From: Utricularia gibba
Taxonomy: Eukaryota > Streptophyta > Magnoliopsida > Lamiales > Lentibulariaceae
Direction of reading: 5' to 3'
NCBI GenBank assembly: GCA_002189035.1
Contig: NEEC01000011.1
Coordinates: 434,001 to 498,000 of the forward strand
Length of the DNA stretch: 64,000 nucleotides
Below the pieces are notes generated by a model. That model saw nothing but the letters and a program-made list of their open reading frames with translations. It was not told the DNA's origin and did not search any database. Shown here piece by piece: positions 25,268 to 38,023 of the stretch. Each line of letters begins with the position of its first letter. Positions within the stretch are counted from its first letter, which is position 1. A program made the translations under genes and the position numbers.

Positions 25268-25699
25268 GTGCATGATTTACGTCTTGTTCCACATTTCAAA
25301 ATGATTTCTAAACAAATAAGAGCAACACCTATTGGTACTGCACATGCCATCAAGCAGGCTATTTTTATGCATATGCTTATCCTTATCTATATATGGATGA
25401 AGCAACATGGTTGCCAAAAAAACAAGTTAGCATATTCATATAACGAAAAAATTTCAAAACAAATTGAATACATGAGGGGGCTTATCACTGATGCAAACTC
25501 AGTTTGTTTTGATGAATTAAGTCTCACAAAAAGTGCATTTTTGAAGTTATGTACTTTATTTCAAGAGAAGGCTTATATGAAACCCGCAAAGTATGCTGAA
25601 GTGTCAAAAATGGTTGCAATTTTCCAGGAATTATCACACATGATAGAAAAATCAGAGCACAAAATCATGCCTTCAAGAGATCTACATGTACAGTGCTGA
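25268..25699 (+). pseudogene. PIF/Harbinger transposase-derived N-terminal fragment
   Basis: The 143-residue frame contains EYMRGLITDANSVCFDEL, then LTKSAFLKLCTLFQEKAYMKP and EVSKMVAIFQELSHMI. This is the order seen in the N-terminal domain (DUF8040 type) of plant Harbinger nucleases: I/MRG-L, CFDQLRM, F-KLC--L, K-TR-M-V-EQVA-FL-IL-H. The DDE nuclease part that should follow is absent; the frame stops at 25697-25699 and only weak similarity trails on. No inverted repeats found. Dead fragment. Confidence 0.55.
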
Positions 25700-26317
25700 A
25701 GCATTTTAACACCGTGTTAATAGCAATTCTTTTCTTAGGGGATGAATTGTATGTTAAAACAAAATTGATAACCGATGATGATCATACATCAGGATTCAAA
25801 CTCTTTGAGATATTAAATTTTTAATTTTTTATGTGTATTGTATTTTTGCTTAAAGACCATTGATCGATAGAAAATTCAAAAGAGATCGCATTTCCAAAAG
25901 TTTTTCCCATCAAAAGATACTTATAAAATTGAATAAGAATTCTGCATTCATGAAAAAAATAATGCAATAGTGACAAGTACATGTGGATCCACATTATTTT
26001 CAGTTGCAAGTACTATGCATAAGTAGGATTAAACATGGGGATTTTGTTGGGTAGTGGATTTTTACTCTAAAGAAATTAGTAAAAATTCTGAAAAGGGTTT
26101 TTACACTACTTAAAAACAATAAATTGTGTAAATTAGCATTTTTGAAAGTTTAAAGGTGAACATTACACTTAATACGAAAATTAACCATGTTTATATTTTT
26201 TTATAATATGGTGAATTAATTGTTGCACTTGTATTGTATTTAGTAAGTAGGGCTTCAATTCAACAATCACTTCCATCACGAAATAGCAACAAGTCTGATG
26301 AAGGTTGAAATTTTGCA

Positions 26318-27560
26318 ATGATTAAACAAGTGAATAGATGTGAATGTATTTCATATGCATATTATGATAAGTTTTTTAGAAGAGATTGGATATACATATT
26401 AAAATTATATCTTGCTAGTATAAAAAAGGAGGTGACATCATGTACTCGTGTTCCTCTTGATATAAAAAATAAAATAGAAGTACATTTTGATAATATGAAA
26501 AGCATACTGAAAAAAAAAAGGAGAATTCTTGATGTGGATATTACAGTTGATGATGTAGCAAAATTGTGGAGTGAGGACAATGTTGTAAAAGAAAAAATAG
26601 CGGTAAAAAACATTCAACCATCCTTAAAGAAGTTTTGGATTAAAAAGTATGTGATAGCAAGAGCACATATGGAGATTACAAAGTTCTTTTATAATATTTG
26701 TATCCCAATTTATTGTTGCAAGTGCAGTTATTTTCTAAGCATGCTTATAGCAATATCAAAGTTAGGTGATGCATTCAAGACTCCATCATATCATGAACTA
26801 AGTGTGACTTTATTGAGAAAAGTAAAACAAGAGTTACAGATTTAGATTGATAGTATTAGAAGCTCGTGGAAGGAAACTAGTTGTAGTATAATGACTGATG
26901 GTTGGACAAACATCAGCCATTGATCTTTAATTAATTTTTTGGTTTATAGTCCGAATGGGATGATCTTTTGTAAGCCAGTGGATGCTTCTGACCAAGTTAG
27001 GGATTTTGAAACATTGTTTCACTTATTTAAAAATATCATTGAATGGGTGAGACCTAAAAATGTGGTGCATATTATTATTGATAATGCTTCTAACTACAAA
27101 GCTACACGAATACTCATTAAAGATCATTTTTTATCTATAAATTGATCTTCATGTGCTGCACATTGTGTTAATTTGATGTTTAAAAATATTGGAAAATTGT
27201 CAAGCATTCAAAAACTTGTCCAAAAAGTTACTACAACATCGAGATTGGTGTATAACCATGGACATTGGTTTGTATGGTTAAGAAAAAAGGAAGAATTGAG
27301 AGAAATTGTTAGACTAGTTGAAACAAAGTTTGCAACAAATTTTATTGCACTTCATAGCTTTCTTCAATATAAAGAGGATCTTTAATTGTTAGCTTTACAT
27401 TTAGAATTCAGTTCAACTTTAGGAAAAGACAAGAAAAGGCAAAAAATTTATTAACATTGTGATAGATAGGAGAATATGAGATGATTCAAATGCTCCATTG
27501 CTAAGAGAGCTTGCAATCAAGATTCTTGGGCAAACAAGGTCTCCTTTTGGATGTGTGATG
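26318..27560 (+). pseudogene. hAT-like transposase relic (DUF659 type)
   Basis: Pieces in order on the plus strand. 26318-26845 has KKEVTSCTRVPLDIKN and FFYNICIPIYCCKCSYF, then the TPSYHELSVTLLRKVKQEL block. 26860-27145 has the DUF659 core (MTDGWTN, VDASDQVRDFETLF, VHIIIDNASNYKATR). 27152-27385 has SCAAHCVNLMF-like text and the FIALHSFLQYKEDL block. 27497-27545 has LRELAIKILGQT, resembling the start of the hAT dimerisation region. Frames are broken by several stops and shifts, and the C-terminal dimerisation domain is missing. No terminal repeats identified. Confidence 0.7.
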
Positions 27561-27589
27561 GTGATTCTGCAAGTGCATAGAAACCGTCG

Positions 27590-28300
27590 AAGTAATAAAA
27601 TAAGATCGTATCACAGGATATTGTTATTGAAATTTTCTTTTCAAACAAAGACTCAAAAAGACCGAAAACAAAAGAAAGATTTGGTTTTAAAAACAAGAAG
27701 AAAAGTGGCATTGGACCTGAGATCCATCTTGCTCAAAAACTCGCCCAAACTTGTGTGTGTAAACCTTGAAAACTGACCTGCTTACGCAAGTTCTGGGGGT
27801 GTTATTGTAAAATAGTGCTACTCGGTGACCGTTATAGCACCGTCCCTCGTTTAGTGGGATTATGGAATCAACCACGCCACCAGAGCCATTTCACCTCTTG
27901 TGATAATCCATATTTTACCCACACCCAAATCTAACCCCTACCCCTCACACCTCACAGACAGATTAGACAGAATGTGTCTTACCAACGATGTCCGATTGAG
28001 CCCTTCTTTTTAGGTGCTTGAGCCCAACCTTTGATTCTCCCACACTCCCTTAGGGTTATATGGTACTAAAGAGCATGTTGGTAAAAAAAACGTTTCGAAA
28101 AGCAGAATCAAACCTCAATTTAAATGTCGAAAAACATAGTAAAACAGTCACACACGCAGAACTTACGCAAGCAAGGCTTCACCACAGATCCTCAGCCGCA
28201 AGCGCCTACACGCGCAGACTCGACTCAAACATGAAAATAGATACGAAAATAGAAAAGATTCAAAGTAAAAGTGGTCAAAGACGTCTCTAATGATTGAGAG
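27590..28300. repeat. Dispersed repeat copy, shared with 62.94-63.20 kb
   Basis: The stretch 27590-27865 matches 62940-63195 in the same orientation, including AAATAGTGCTACTCGGTGAC at 27810-27829 and 63138-63157, TGTAAACCTTGA/TATAAACCTTGA, and the pattern of A-rich blocks. The rest to ~28.3 kb looks like the same repeated unit but has no partner in the window. The family is not identified; an LTR or nonautonomous element is possible. Confidence 0.6.
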
Positions 28301-29510
28301 GGTGAGATATTTATAGGAGAGTATATCCAAGTCTTCATATTGAACTTATTTGATGGGTTTGAATAAGATTTTCTATCCAAATCTTTTATCCAAATCTTCG
28401 AAGATCTTATTCATATCTCTATCTTATCCACGAATCTTGGACCAAATCTTCATCATTTGACCGAGTCTTGGGCTGAGATTCGTGGCCCATCAAGTCCATA
28501 ATTTATTGAGTCTTGATTTCTCCTCAAATCGATCCAAAAGTACTCTAAAAATCCACAAAATACACTTTCTCTCCAAAAAGATCAAAGCAGTGTGAAAGAT
28601 GCAAAATCAATTGAGAATAATGAGAAAATTGAGTTCAAGATAAGTAAAAACAACACTCAAGAGTAGTGGAAGAATATGTTTTGGAACGACACAAAATCAC
28701 TTATCAATGTGAAATAAACTGGAAAATATTTGATCAAATACATATTCAGAAACGTAATAGGCTTGAGCATAAAAGACCATATGATTTGGTATATGTGTAT
28801 TATAATCAAAAATTGCAAGAGGGGTAATGAGTTGTATTTGTTTTCTTCAATGTTAAGCTTTTAAATTTCTTATAATGCTAAAAATATGTAGGTGGATTGT
28901 TGCATAAGAACATTATGATCTCATCAACATTGATAAAATTATTGAAATTGATATATGAGTTTTCAAAAATGAGGAAGACCCATTTTTGTATGTTGAAGAT
29001 ATTGAAAAAAATATTGTATAAAGAAATAGAAACTAGAGCAATAGAGTAAACAATTCTTGAACATGAAGATGAATGTTTATTTACTTATTTTGTGATTATA
29101 TTCTTAGAATGCTAATAGTTCATCATATAAGTTTGTTGAATTTTAACTCATGGTGTGTAATATTAGTAATATAGATTTATTTTGACTGATTATTACATAA
29201 CCAACTTTTTATGGTGACACCTACCCCCACATGAGTTTTGCATCACTTATGTAGACGTATGTTGTGTTGATCCATTAACCAAATGTAAATATTAGTTTCG
29301 CAAACAAGACAAAACCCACTTATACTGGTGAACCAAACAAGGCCTATGAGAGTTACCTTGCGTGGAGACATTCACTAGTGGGAGGTATGAGTTATGAGCA
29401 ATTATATATATGCAACCCAAGACAGGCGTCAATACAACGTGCACCACTCTAATACCACCTCTTCGTAACGATAAGACCGTTAACGTTACGCTCACGAACC
29501 CGGTGTGCCA
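28301..29510. other. AT-rich intergenic DNA and promoter of the oxidoreductase gene
   Basis: No supported coding exon. 28330-28500 holds short internal repeats of ATCCAAATCTT type. The last few hundred bases before 29511 should contain the promoter and leader of the downstream gene. Confidence 0.4.
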
Positions 29511-32268
29511 ATGGCGGCCTTCTGCCTGCAATTCAATGCAGGAATCACCAGAAATCTGGTCTCCATGGCTATTAAGGACGGAATTGGCGAAATTAAGCGC
29601 ACTCCTCAGAGAATTGAGCTACCGACAAGTGTGAAGAACTCCAGAGTCTTGATACTGGGCGGCACTGGAAGAGTCGGCGGCTCAACCGCCTCCGCCCTTT
29701 CTAGATTCTGCCCTGAGCTTCGCATCGTTATCGGCGGCAGGAACAGGTGATGCACGCGCTCTTTTCTTCCATTGTCGTTTACAGGGGGCAGATGAAGATT
29801 TTTTCCTTTTTTTTTTCGTAAACCAGCTACAACTGGCGTCCTGATCATCAGGCTTATTTTTTATCCAAGCTCCTAGGATTTGGCTGTGCTCCTTTCTGAA
29901 ATGATAGAAAATCTGAGCACTGTAACATTTATCTTGTCTATTCTTTGCCAGGGCAAAAGGTGGTGAAATGGTGAATAAACTGGGTAACAATGCGGAGTTC
30001 GCTTACGTTGACCTTAATGATAATACATCACTTGAAGAAGTTTTGAATGGTTTGTACGACTTTCTTTTTTCTTCTGTTGTTATGGTTCCAGTTTTTTAGA
30101 GCTCTAAGCTGTTTTCGATGTTGATGTTCATAGATGTGGATCTTGTTGTTCACACGGCCGGGCCATTTCAGAGGACTGAGAACTGCACAGTACTTGAAGC
30201 TGCTATCAACACAAAGGTGAGAGCAAGGTAACGCAAAGTTATTTGATGAAATATCCTGATTATCTCGATTAAGGTATTGCTATTAAACATATGAGCATGG
30301 CTTCATTAACAGACAGCGTACCTTGATGTCTGTGATGATACAAGCTATTCATGGCGTGCAAAATCCTACATGAACAGAGCCGCAGAAGCTAATATTCCAG
30401 CAATTACCACTGGGGGGATCTACCCTGGGGTTAGCAATGGTTCTGTGCACTAATTTGTAAAGTCATTCAAGTATCATTATTCACTATGAAATCTTGCTTT
30501 TCCTCCAATAGATACGTTAATGCTATGAGTTGCAAGCTCTCACATCATTAACGTATCTATTAACTTGCATTAATGCTATGTATGAGTTGCAACTCATGTT
30601 AACTTGCATAGTATCTATTAATTCTATAATTCCTGTTGAACGAAAACAGTCATGGCTGCTGAACTAGTTCGTGCTGCCAAAAGTAATGGTAAAGGTGAAC
30701 CAGAGAGGCTGAGGTGACTACTTTTCCTCTGATGAAATCCAAAGTAACCTGTTTCAATTATATTAATGTCTGTTTAAACGTGAACTAGTTGTTGTTTTAC
30801 TTGGTTTCTTTCGGTTGCATGCTTTCTTGTTTTAAGGTTCTACTACTATACTGCTGGCTCTGGTGGTGCTGGCCCTACCATTCTATCGACAAGCTTTTTA
30901 CTTCTTGGGGAGGAGGTAATTGCATATAATAAAGGTCTGGAAAGCTACCTATTTCATTACGTCCTACTTTTCTTTAACTGTGTATTCTTGATTGTAATTG
31001 TGTAATCATAACATCCTAGGGGATGAAATCAAATTGAAGCCCTACTCTGGAATGCTTAATGTTGATTTTGGATTAGGGATTGGGAGAAAAAGTGTATACC
31101 TGCTGTAAGTGTGGATACTTTTCCTCACTGCAACATTTATCCTATGAATATTTTTTGTGTAATTTCAGGCTTTAGATTGAAAGTGTTTTGGGAGGTGTGA
31201 TTTCAGTGTTTACTACGTTTTATTTGCCATAAAGAAGCGGATGATTTCTCAAAGAAAATTTCAGGAATTTACCTGAAGTAAGAAGTGTCCATGAGATTCT
31301 TGGAGTCCCAACTGTCAGTGCACGGTTTGGAACTGCTCCCTTCTTTTGGAACTGGGGGATGCTTGCCTTACGATACCTGCTTCCACAAGTAAATGGATTC
31401 TTTTTATATTTGAAAAAGTTTCCTGCGCTTGCACTATTCACCACTACAATCTTTGAAGTTATCTCTTAGTATGGCATATATTATATACAGGAATTCTTCA
31501 GAGATCGAAGTAAGGTTGAAAAACTGGTTCAACTATTCGACCCTCTAGTGAGGGCTGTAGACGGAATGGCAGGAGAAAGGTTGTCTATGAGGGTATGCTC
31601 TATTTTCTGTGCCCAAGCTTTTATGCATTTGTAGTGTAAGAGTTCTCTCATAAGTTCTGCACGTTATGTTTGAAAAGGTTGATTTGGAGAGCTCAGATGG
31701 TCAAGCAAGAACCGGTGTATTCAGTCACAAAAGGCTGTCTGAGTTAGTACTTGCTCTTTTGACCCGCCGTATTTCCAAAATCAAATTAATTTCACAGATC
31801 GCTGGTCATGCTTTACTTGCTCAGCATGTCCAACACCAGAGAAGTGGTTTCTTTTTTGGGTTTTAAAACTTGATTTCGTTGAGTGATTCCTTGAATTCAG
31901 GTCAGTGGGGATTGCAACAGCTGCATTCGCTTTGTCCATCCTTGAAGGATCCACGCAGCCTGGTGTTTGGTTCCCCGAAGAGGTAACCATATGAATTCCA
32001 CAAGCGTCATCACTCTCTAATCTCATCGTGTGGCCACAGCCCGGAGGCATCGCGGTGGACGCCAGAGAAGCTCTCCTGTGTCGTGCCTCAACTGGGACCA
32101 TCAACTTCCTCATGAACAAGTAAGTGGCATCGCATCTGACGAGCAGAGTCATTCACTCACCGCTGCTGCATCATCCTCATCTATCTCCGTCTGTTTACAC
32201 GAACTCACAGGGCTCCCTGGATGGTTGAAACTGACCCCAAAGAGGTAGGCTTTGGGATATACGTGTAA
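29511..32268 (+). CDS. Saccharopine dehydrogenase-like NAD(P)-binding oxidoreductase
   Basis: Member of the plant saccharopine-dehydrogenase-like family (At1g50450 type); its substrate is not established. Thirteen exons: 29511-29746, 29952-30049, 30134-30216, 30313-30439, 30650-30713, 30837-30934, 31020-31104, 31265-31388, 31491-31592, 31678-31742, 31901-31982, 32040-32119, 32211-32268. They close in frame to 433 residues. Residues 1-40 are poor in acidic residues and could be a plastid transit peptide. The Rossmann motif is VLILGGTGRVGGST near residues 45-58. Family blocks follow: VVHTAGPFQRTENCTVLEAA, AYLDVCDDTSYSWRAK, GGIYPGVSNVMAAELV, FYYYTAGSGGAGPTIL, YLLNLPEVRSVHEILGVPT, APFFWNWGML, VWFPEEPGG. 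It lacks the C-terminal part of true lysine-pathway saccharopine dehydrogenase context, so the name describes the fold only. No defect seen. Confidence 0.92.
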
Positions 32269-33684
32269 AACGCTGCCCGCCATTTTATGGAATGACGACT
32301 TCACGCCGCCCATACCGAACCCCTTCATTTTCCCGATCCTCCAAATTGTAATGTGATGCACGGCTTCTTAATTATGTCAGCAACGTGTCCGTCGGAACCG
32401 GACTCCCGACCCGACTAGAACCCCGTCGCGCGGCGTCATTATAAATAGACAGAATGGTTGTGAAGTGAACCTGCTCCAAGGAGCTACATGATTTTTTTCT
32501 CTTCATTTTGACACACAGGGGAAGAATTGGGCTTGGTCTTGGGCTTGGGCCTGGGCTTCATGGTGCAGTTACGCCAGTGGGAACAGCCCTTCCCATCTGG
32601 CTGCATGCATGTTTTGGATTATACTGACTGCTGTTTCTGTGGTGGAAAAAGGTACTGCTACTCAAATGAGATGTAAACAGCACTTCCCAAGGGAACCCTC
32701 TGTTTTACCATAGGAGAAAGGACCGAGCCCACATGAAAAGAAAAGAGCCAACACAGGGGGCCTACCCAAACCCAATCTGTCAGCACCCATGTGGCTATGA
32801 AGAAAAGCAGCAGCCAGGACTCAGTTAATGAAGCTGAGTGTGTGTGTGTGTGTATGCGTGGTGCACTGCTTGCATACATTTCATCCAAAAGACCCATTCA
32901 GCTTCCGCCAGTAGGAGTAGCCAGCCCCATGTGACACCTCCTTTCCCCTCCCTGTGTGTCTGTGGACCTCACCCTCACCCTCACTGCTAATAAACAAGGG
33001 CAAGCCAGGCACGAAATGAGACAAGGGAGTGCCCCAAAGTAGACTTTAGTCACAGCTAAAGTAAAGACCCCCAACCCTTTTGAGTGCTTCAATGAACCGA
33101 GACAGCCTTCTTCTATTGCAATATGCATTGCATTCATTCCCTGATGCAAAGTTTGTGCTTTAATTCTGACATTAAGTGTTCAGTGCTACTGATAACGCTC
33201 TGACCCTTTTTTGCATGTAGGGAGGAGAGGAGAGGAGAAGGTGTACATTTCCATTTCCATTTCCATTCTATGGTCGTCATACTGAATACTGGTAGGTACC
33301 CTTTGTTCATAATTACATGCCTCTGCTGAATTTAACCTTGTCCTAACAATACAACTACAGCCCAGCAGGAGCCCATGGGAAAATGAACATTGAGAGACCC
33401 CTACTGCGCTTCCTTTGATATCTCTGGATGTCAGTCGTCTGTCTTAGCCGTGCATAGAGGTATTTCAAGTAAAACGTGTTATTGGAGATGGCGGGAGCTG
33501 AGAGTTTGTTTTCTTCTGTTGCTGACATGATGACCTGTGGCTTCTATACAGCTTCTTCCGGGTGTTTGTTACAGAAAAACTTTCTTAATTCTGCACCGGA
33601 AAACAAAACGAACGAGACGGATTCATCAGCAGGAACCAAGGAAGCGACATGGCTTACTTTCCGGATATGCCTACCGAGTTAATG
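32269..33684. other. Convergent intergenic region, 1.4 kb
   Basis: Between the stop of the oxidoreductase (+) and the stop of the CCCH gene (-). It holds 3' UTRs and simple repeats: a GT run at 32838-32853, CCCTCA/ACCCTC units near 32968-32985, and TTTCCATTTCCATTTCCATT at 33248-33267. No conserved ORF is seen on either strand. Confidence 0.5.
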
Positions 33685-36380
33685 TTAAATCCGAGAGGCA
33701 GGTGAATAGCGGCTCAAGAACCTACATTTCAATGGCTTTTTGCCAGAAGATATTCAAAGTTAACCAACAGTATCTGATAAAACAGTTTGGAACCCAGGAT
33801 AACAACAAGCGTACCTTGGCATCTGGACGTAGCATGACTTGAGAGTAGCCATGCCAAGGGGAGAACTGCTAGGTAGCAAAAGAGGAATGTTGTTAGTTGC
33901 AGGTGTGATAACATCATCATCAACTGGAGCTTGTGTGAAAACGGTTGGCTGGTTCTCAGCTGCCGACTTTGTAGGAGAAGCAAACAGGTTTTCCGGGAGG
34001 ATGTGTTCGAAGCTGCTTTCACACATAACATGAGAATGCAAGTCAGTGTGGAAAATGATGTCTCGAGAAGTAACAACGCATTCAGAGTCACATGCCTCTC
34101 ATGGAGATAAGACTCATCACAGTTTGCATCCTGTTGCTTAAAACCATTGGCATAATTCGTAGCAGCAGATTCAGTTACTTTTAGCTCCAAATTCCGATCC
34201 CCAGGGAGGCTCCGAGTTTTAGCAGGCTCTTGCATGCATTCAAACTCTGAAAATCAACAGTCAGTAGGCAAGCTAAAATGTCCCCCACATGAATTAAAAG
34301 TACCATGGAGCCAGTTCCTAACCTCCAGAAGCTTTTTGATGAGTGACATCAGTGGAGGAGTTGAGTTTTGGGTTCACTAGTGAATGAGGTTCTCTGGGAG
34401 AGGTAACTGGGGCACCTGAACGCATGCACAACAGAAAAGGGTGAATACGTTGCTGCTGCTGCTGCTGACGACTTTTTAGGTCCATCAGTTGTAGACTCAT
34501 CATCCTGCGCCCTTGAAGTTCGATGGCCTGCTGGAGCTCAGTTTCTTGCTCCAGTTTCCTTCTTAGCAGGATCTCTTGTGCGTTGAGCAGAAGCCTGGGA
34601 CCTTCAGAAAAAACATAAACAGACAGCGCACATAAGCAGATGATAATAAAGATGACGAAATTCAAGTTGTTTCTGCATACCAAAGCTGAGATCAATGTCT
34701 CTGGAAGGACTTGGACTTAAACAGGACGGGTCCAAGTGATGTTGCAGTTGTTGTTTCCTGAAGCCACTGTAAGAGAGTAAAACAGGAGTCAGCAAAGGAA
34801 TACGAGTTTACGAAAGAGCGGCTACTGCTTACTTCTCCTGGAGTTTTCCCTTCTCCTTGTATGGTTTAACGAGCACACGAGAATCACATACAAAATGTGG
34901 GTTCCCTTTCGCCAGAATGCGTTTCACCGTCTCAGGGTAGTGAAAAGTCACAAATCCAAACATCCGCTTCTGTTGATATGGAATCCTAACATCTTGAACA
35001 GGCCCAAATGTGCTGCAAGCACACAGAGGCATCAGTAAAAGCACCATGCCAGGTTAAGTCCAGAGATGAAACTTGAGTTCCAGTTCCACCTAAAATACTT
35101 GGAAACATCCTCCTCCTTGAACGTACTGTCAGCTGGAAACGTCAGGTAAATTTGTCTGGAGCTTGAGTTCCCGTCACCAACAAATGCCAAGGATGCAACA
35201 TCGGACCTCTGGAAGCTGTACTTTCGGAATTCATCCGCAACAGTTGATCTAACACTAACAGGGAACAAGAATACGTACGGGTAAGATACAGACAACATAT
35301 CATACAAGGAAAAAAGGAGAGAAGCACGAGGAGCATAAAAGCTGATGATGATGCGTTTTAAACAGGCAAAGAGATGACAGAAAAAAAAAAAAGAAGCTTC
35401 AAAGCTTGTTTTTTCACGAGAAGATAAGTTTGGTGGAACTTTAGAAACAGATTAGGAAGGAAAACGAAGCGAGGCATCAATGGAAGAGAAGTAGATTGCC
35501 TGGGGTTGTCGTTCAGGAAATCCGTGCACTTGTTGTAAGGAATGGAATGCTGCGCCATGAGAGCGAGCCTCTGTTGCTGAAAAGCATTCATTCTCAACAG
35601 CTCATCGAACCCAGTTGTGTCCTCATCCGCAGACCCCACATCAAACGCATCGCCGCTTCCAATTTCGCCGTGGAGGAACTTGCAAGAGGTGCCGTTTTTG
35701 CAATGTCCTCTAGCAAAATACATGCAAGGTCTCCATCCAAATCCTCCACCACCTCCCTCCTCCAGATTCGAGAGGTACGCAGCGTCGCTCACTGAGCAAC
35801 TTCTTCTGTGGAATGAGGAAGGATTGTTGTTCACTTCCTCCCCAAAATGGAAAACCAGGGAATCACTCCTACCACTTGGGCTCATTATTGGATCCACCGT
35901 AGAGTCATCCAGAAACGGCAACTGATCTTGCCCAGCGAAGTCAGTTCCGCTGTAGAAATGCAGCCTTGGTGAACCAGAACTGGTGTTCTCAGCAGCAGAA
36001 GCAGACCCATTCACGGCAGCAGCATAGGAAAAAGGACCCGGACTGCCTCTTTGAAAAGCAGAAGCAGGGGAAGATGGGTTGCTCAAATGAAGCCCATTGT
36101 TGGGTATGAGTAACCTCGGAGCACAAGGGTTTGTGGGTCGGATGGAATTCGAAACAGGAGTGGAAGGATTGGAGGAAGGGCTGTTCGAACCCAGCCCCAA
36201 ACACGCCTTAGCTTGATTGATGTGATAAATCAAAAGAGTTTCAGGGCCAAAAGCCAATCGTATCATCTGTTTCTCCCCTTGGTCCTGTATCAGAATATAA
36301 CCCATGATTTTCGAAGCGTTTTCAGGATCCAGAGCTTGGATTCTGGACATAACAACTCTCGTAGCTTCGTACGCATCCAT
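33685..36380 (-). CDS. CCCH zinc finger and RRM protein (AtC3H22/46/53-like)
   Basis: Putative RNA-binding regulator of the plant family with one CCCH finger followed by an RRM. Eight exons on the minus strand: 35500-36380, 35090-35254, 34833-35012, 34681-34757, 34323-34601, 34096-34246, 33815-34015, 33685-33721; they close to 656 residues. The N-terminal block [20 protein letters not shown] is family-typical. The finger [20 protein letters not shown] is C-x7-C-x5-C-x3-H. The RRM runs from [18 protein letters not shown] through [18 protein letters not shown] to SRVLVKPYK. Then come a Gln-rich helix, a Q6 tract from CAG repeats, and the conserved end [11 protein letters not shown]. Introns 1 and 6 have GC donors, required to keep phase and family sequence; the exon 7 acceptor is a NAGNAG pair (AAGCAG). 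Start chosen at 36380 because the family begins MDAYEA(T). Confidence 0.9.
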
Positions 36381-37237
36381 GGGGAGTGAGAAGTTGAGAA
36401 AGTGGGTAGCAACTCCCTTCTTCTTCCTCCTCCTGTTTTGAGTTGCAACTGCTACTAGTACTACTTGGTATGGTATGGTATGGTGTGGTATACCCAGCCT
36501 GACAAACAACAGTGGGTACCTCCCCTTCGACCACACACACACACACACCCACGAGGGGCTGAGAAAGAGGAGAGGTTACGAAAGTGTAGGGATTTTAAAG
36601 CGATGTGAGAAAGAGAGAAGTAACAACCGCAGCAGGTTCGTAGCGAGTGAGTGAGAGAGAGAAAGGGGTGAAAAATTAAATGTCAATATCAATCAGGGAT
36701 GAAGATGAAGACGAAGAAGAAGCCCGAGCTGGAGCTGGAAAGCTTATGATTGCATCCAATCCAAATCCCACCCAGAATCCTGCTCCCCCGCAATTACACA
36801 CTGATGATGAGTATTAATTATTTATGAATGGAGGAAGCAAGTTTCGTTGTGTGTTATTCCTAACCAACTGGTCAGCAGTGGGATGAGTGAAGGGCAGAGC
36901 GGAGTGTGTCGTTTTGCAGTCGAGTTCTTCTGCAGAAAAAGGAAGGCATTCACTGGGACGGGAGGGGAAGGGGGTGATGGATGGATGAGCCATAACAGCA
37001 CTGATTAGGTTGAAATGCTCTCGCTCGGACAAGCCTCGGAGCCCGGGCCCACTCCCTTTAGTGGACTGCTCGCCTGGGCCCCATGGAGTAACCATCCGTC
37101 CATATCCGCAAACCCAGAAATAAATATTCATTAAAGAACAAAATAGGACAACAAAATAAAATATAATAAAATGATTTTGGAAAACTCCATCCTTTACAAC
37201 TCGGTGAACCCAAACTGGGGAATGAGAGAGCCCGGCC
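36381..37237 (-). promoter_or_regulatory. CCCH-gene leader/promoter and intergenic DNA
   Basis: Contains GTATG repeats at 36469-36490, a CA run at 36531-36547, and GAGA-type purine stretches at 36604-36665 typical of plant 5' leaders and core promoters. No conserved ORF. It ends at the target duplication of the hAT element. Confidence 0.45.
37230..37237. repeat. Left target site duplication of the hAT element
   Basis: GCCCGGCC, matched by GCCTGGCC at 42518-42525 (7 of 8). Position directly abutting TAGAGA at both ends supports the element borders. Confidence 0.8.
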
Positions 37238-38023
37238 TAGAGATGGGGCTGGGTAACCCTATGAAATTCTGGGTATTACAGGTTGCATTACCCATGGATT
37301 TATTTTTCATGTTCAATTCGAACGGGTTAAATCCGATGGGTTTGGATTGGGCCTGAATCAAAACTAGGGTTTATCAATTATTTTATTTTTAATTATTTAT
37401 TTTTTTAAATTAGTTCAAAAAAAAAATTAATACAAATTAATAATTTTAATAACTTTAAAGATTAATCAAAACAAAACAAAGGGGAGTGAACTAACATTAA
37501 GGGGACAAAATTCAACTAGATTCACTCCCTGATCCACCTCATGAATATGTAGATTGATTTGCTTAGAGGAATAGGAGTAGGATAGGTTTAAATACAATGA
37601 GTGCGGAAAAGAAAGTTAGAAAATCATAAAGAGCAACAAAAGGAGAGTTAGCCACTTTGTCACGATGTTAGGAAACCTTCACCAAGATCCATGATAAAAA
37701 AAAAAAAAACTAGAATCAAAAGGATAAAGAAAGAGCCCAGATCGTATGCTAAGGTCCCTAAGCAATCACTTAGCAAAAAAGGAAGTGATCAAGCGATGAC
37801 AACTCGGAAGTGATCAAGCAATCAATTGGGAGCACCAATCAATTTAGATATGAAGTAAATCAATCTAACAATCAAAACATAAACATCAAAATCATATATA
37901 TCATTACATATTTCAATCTAATCAACCAACATAATTTTAATACTTAAATGTTAATTCATACTCTAAGTAGTGGTTCATTCCATCCAATCCTTCAAACATA
38001 AACATCTTGTTTTTCTGATAATT

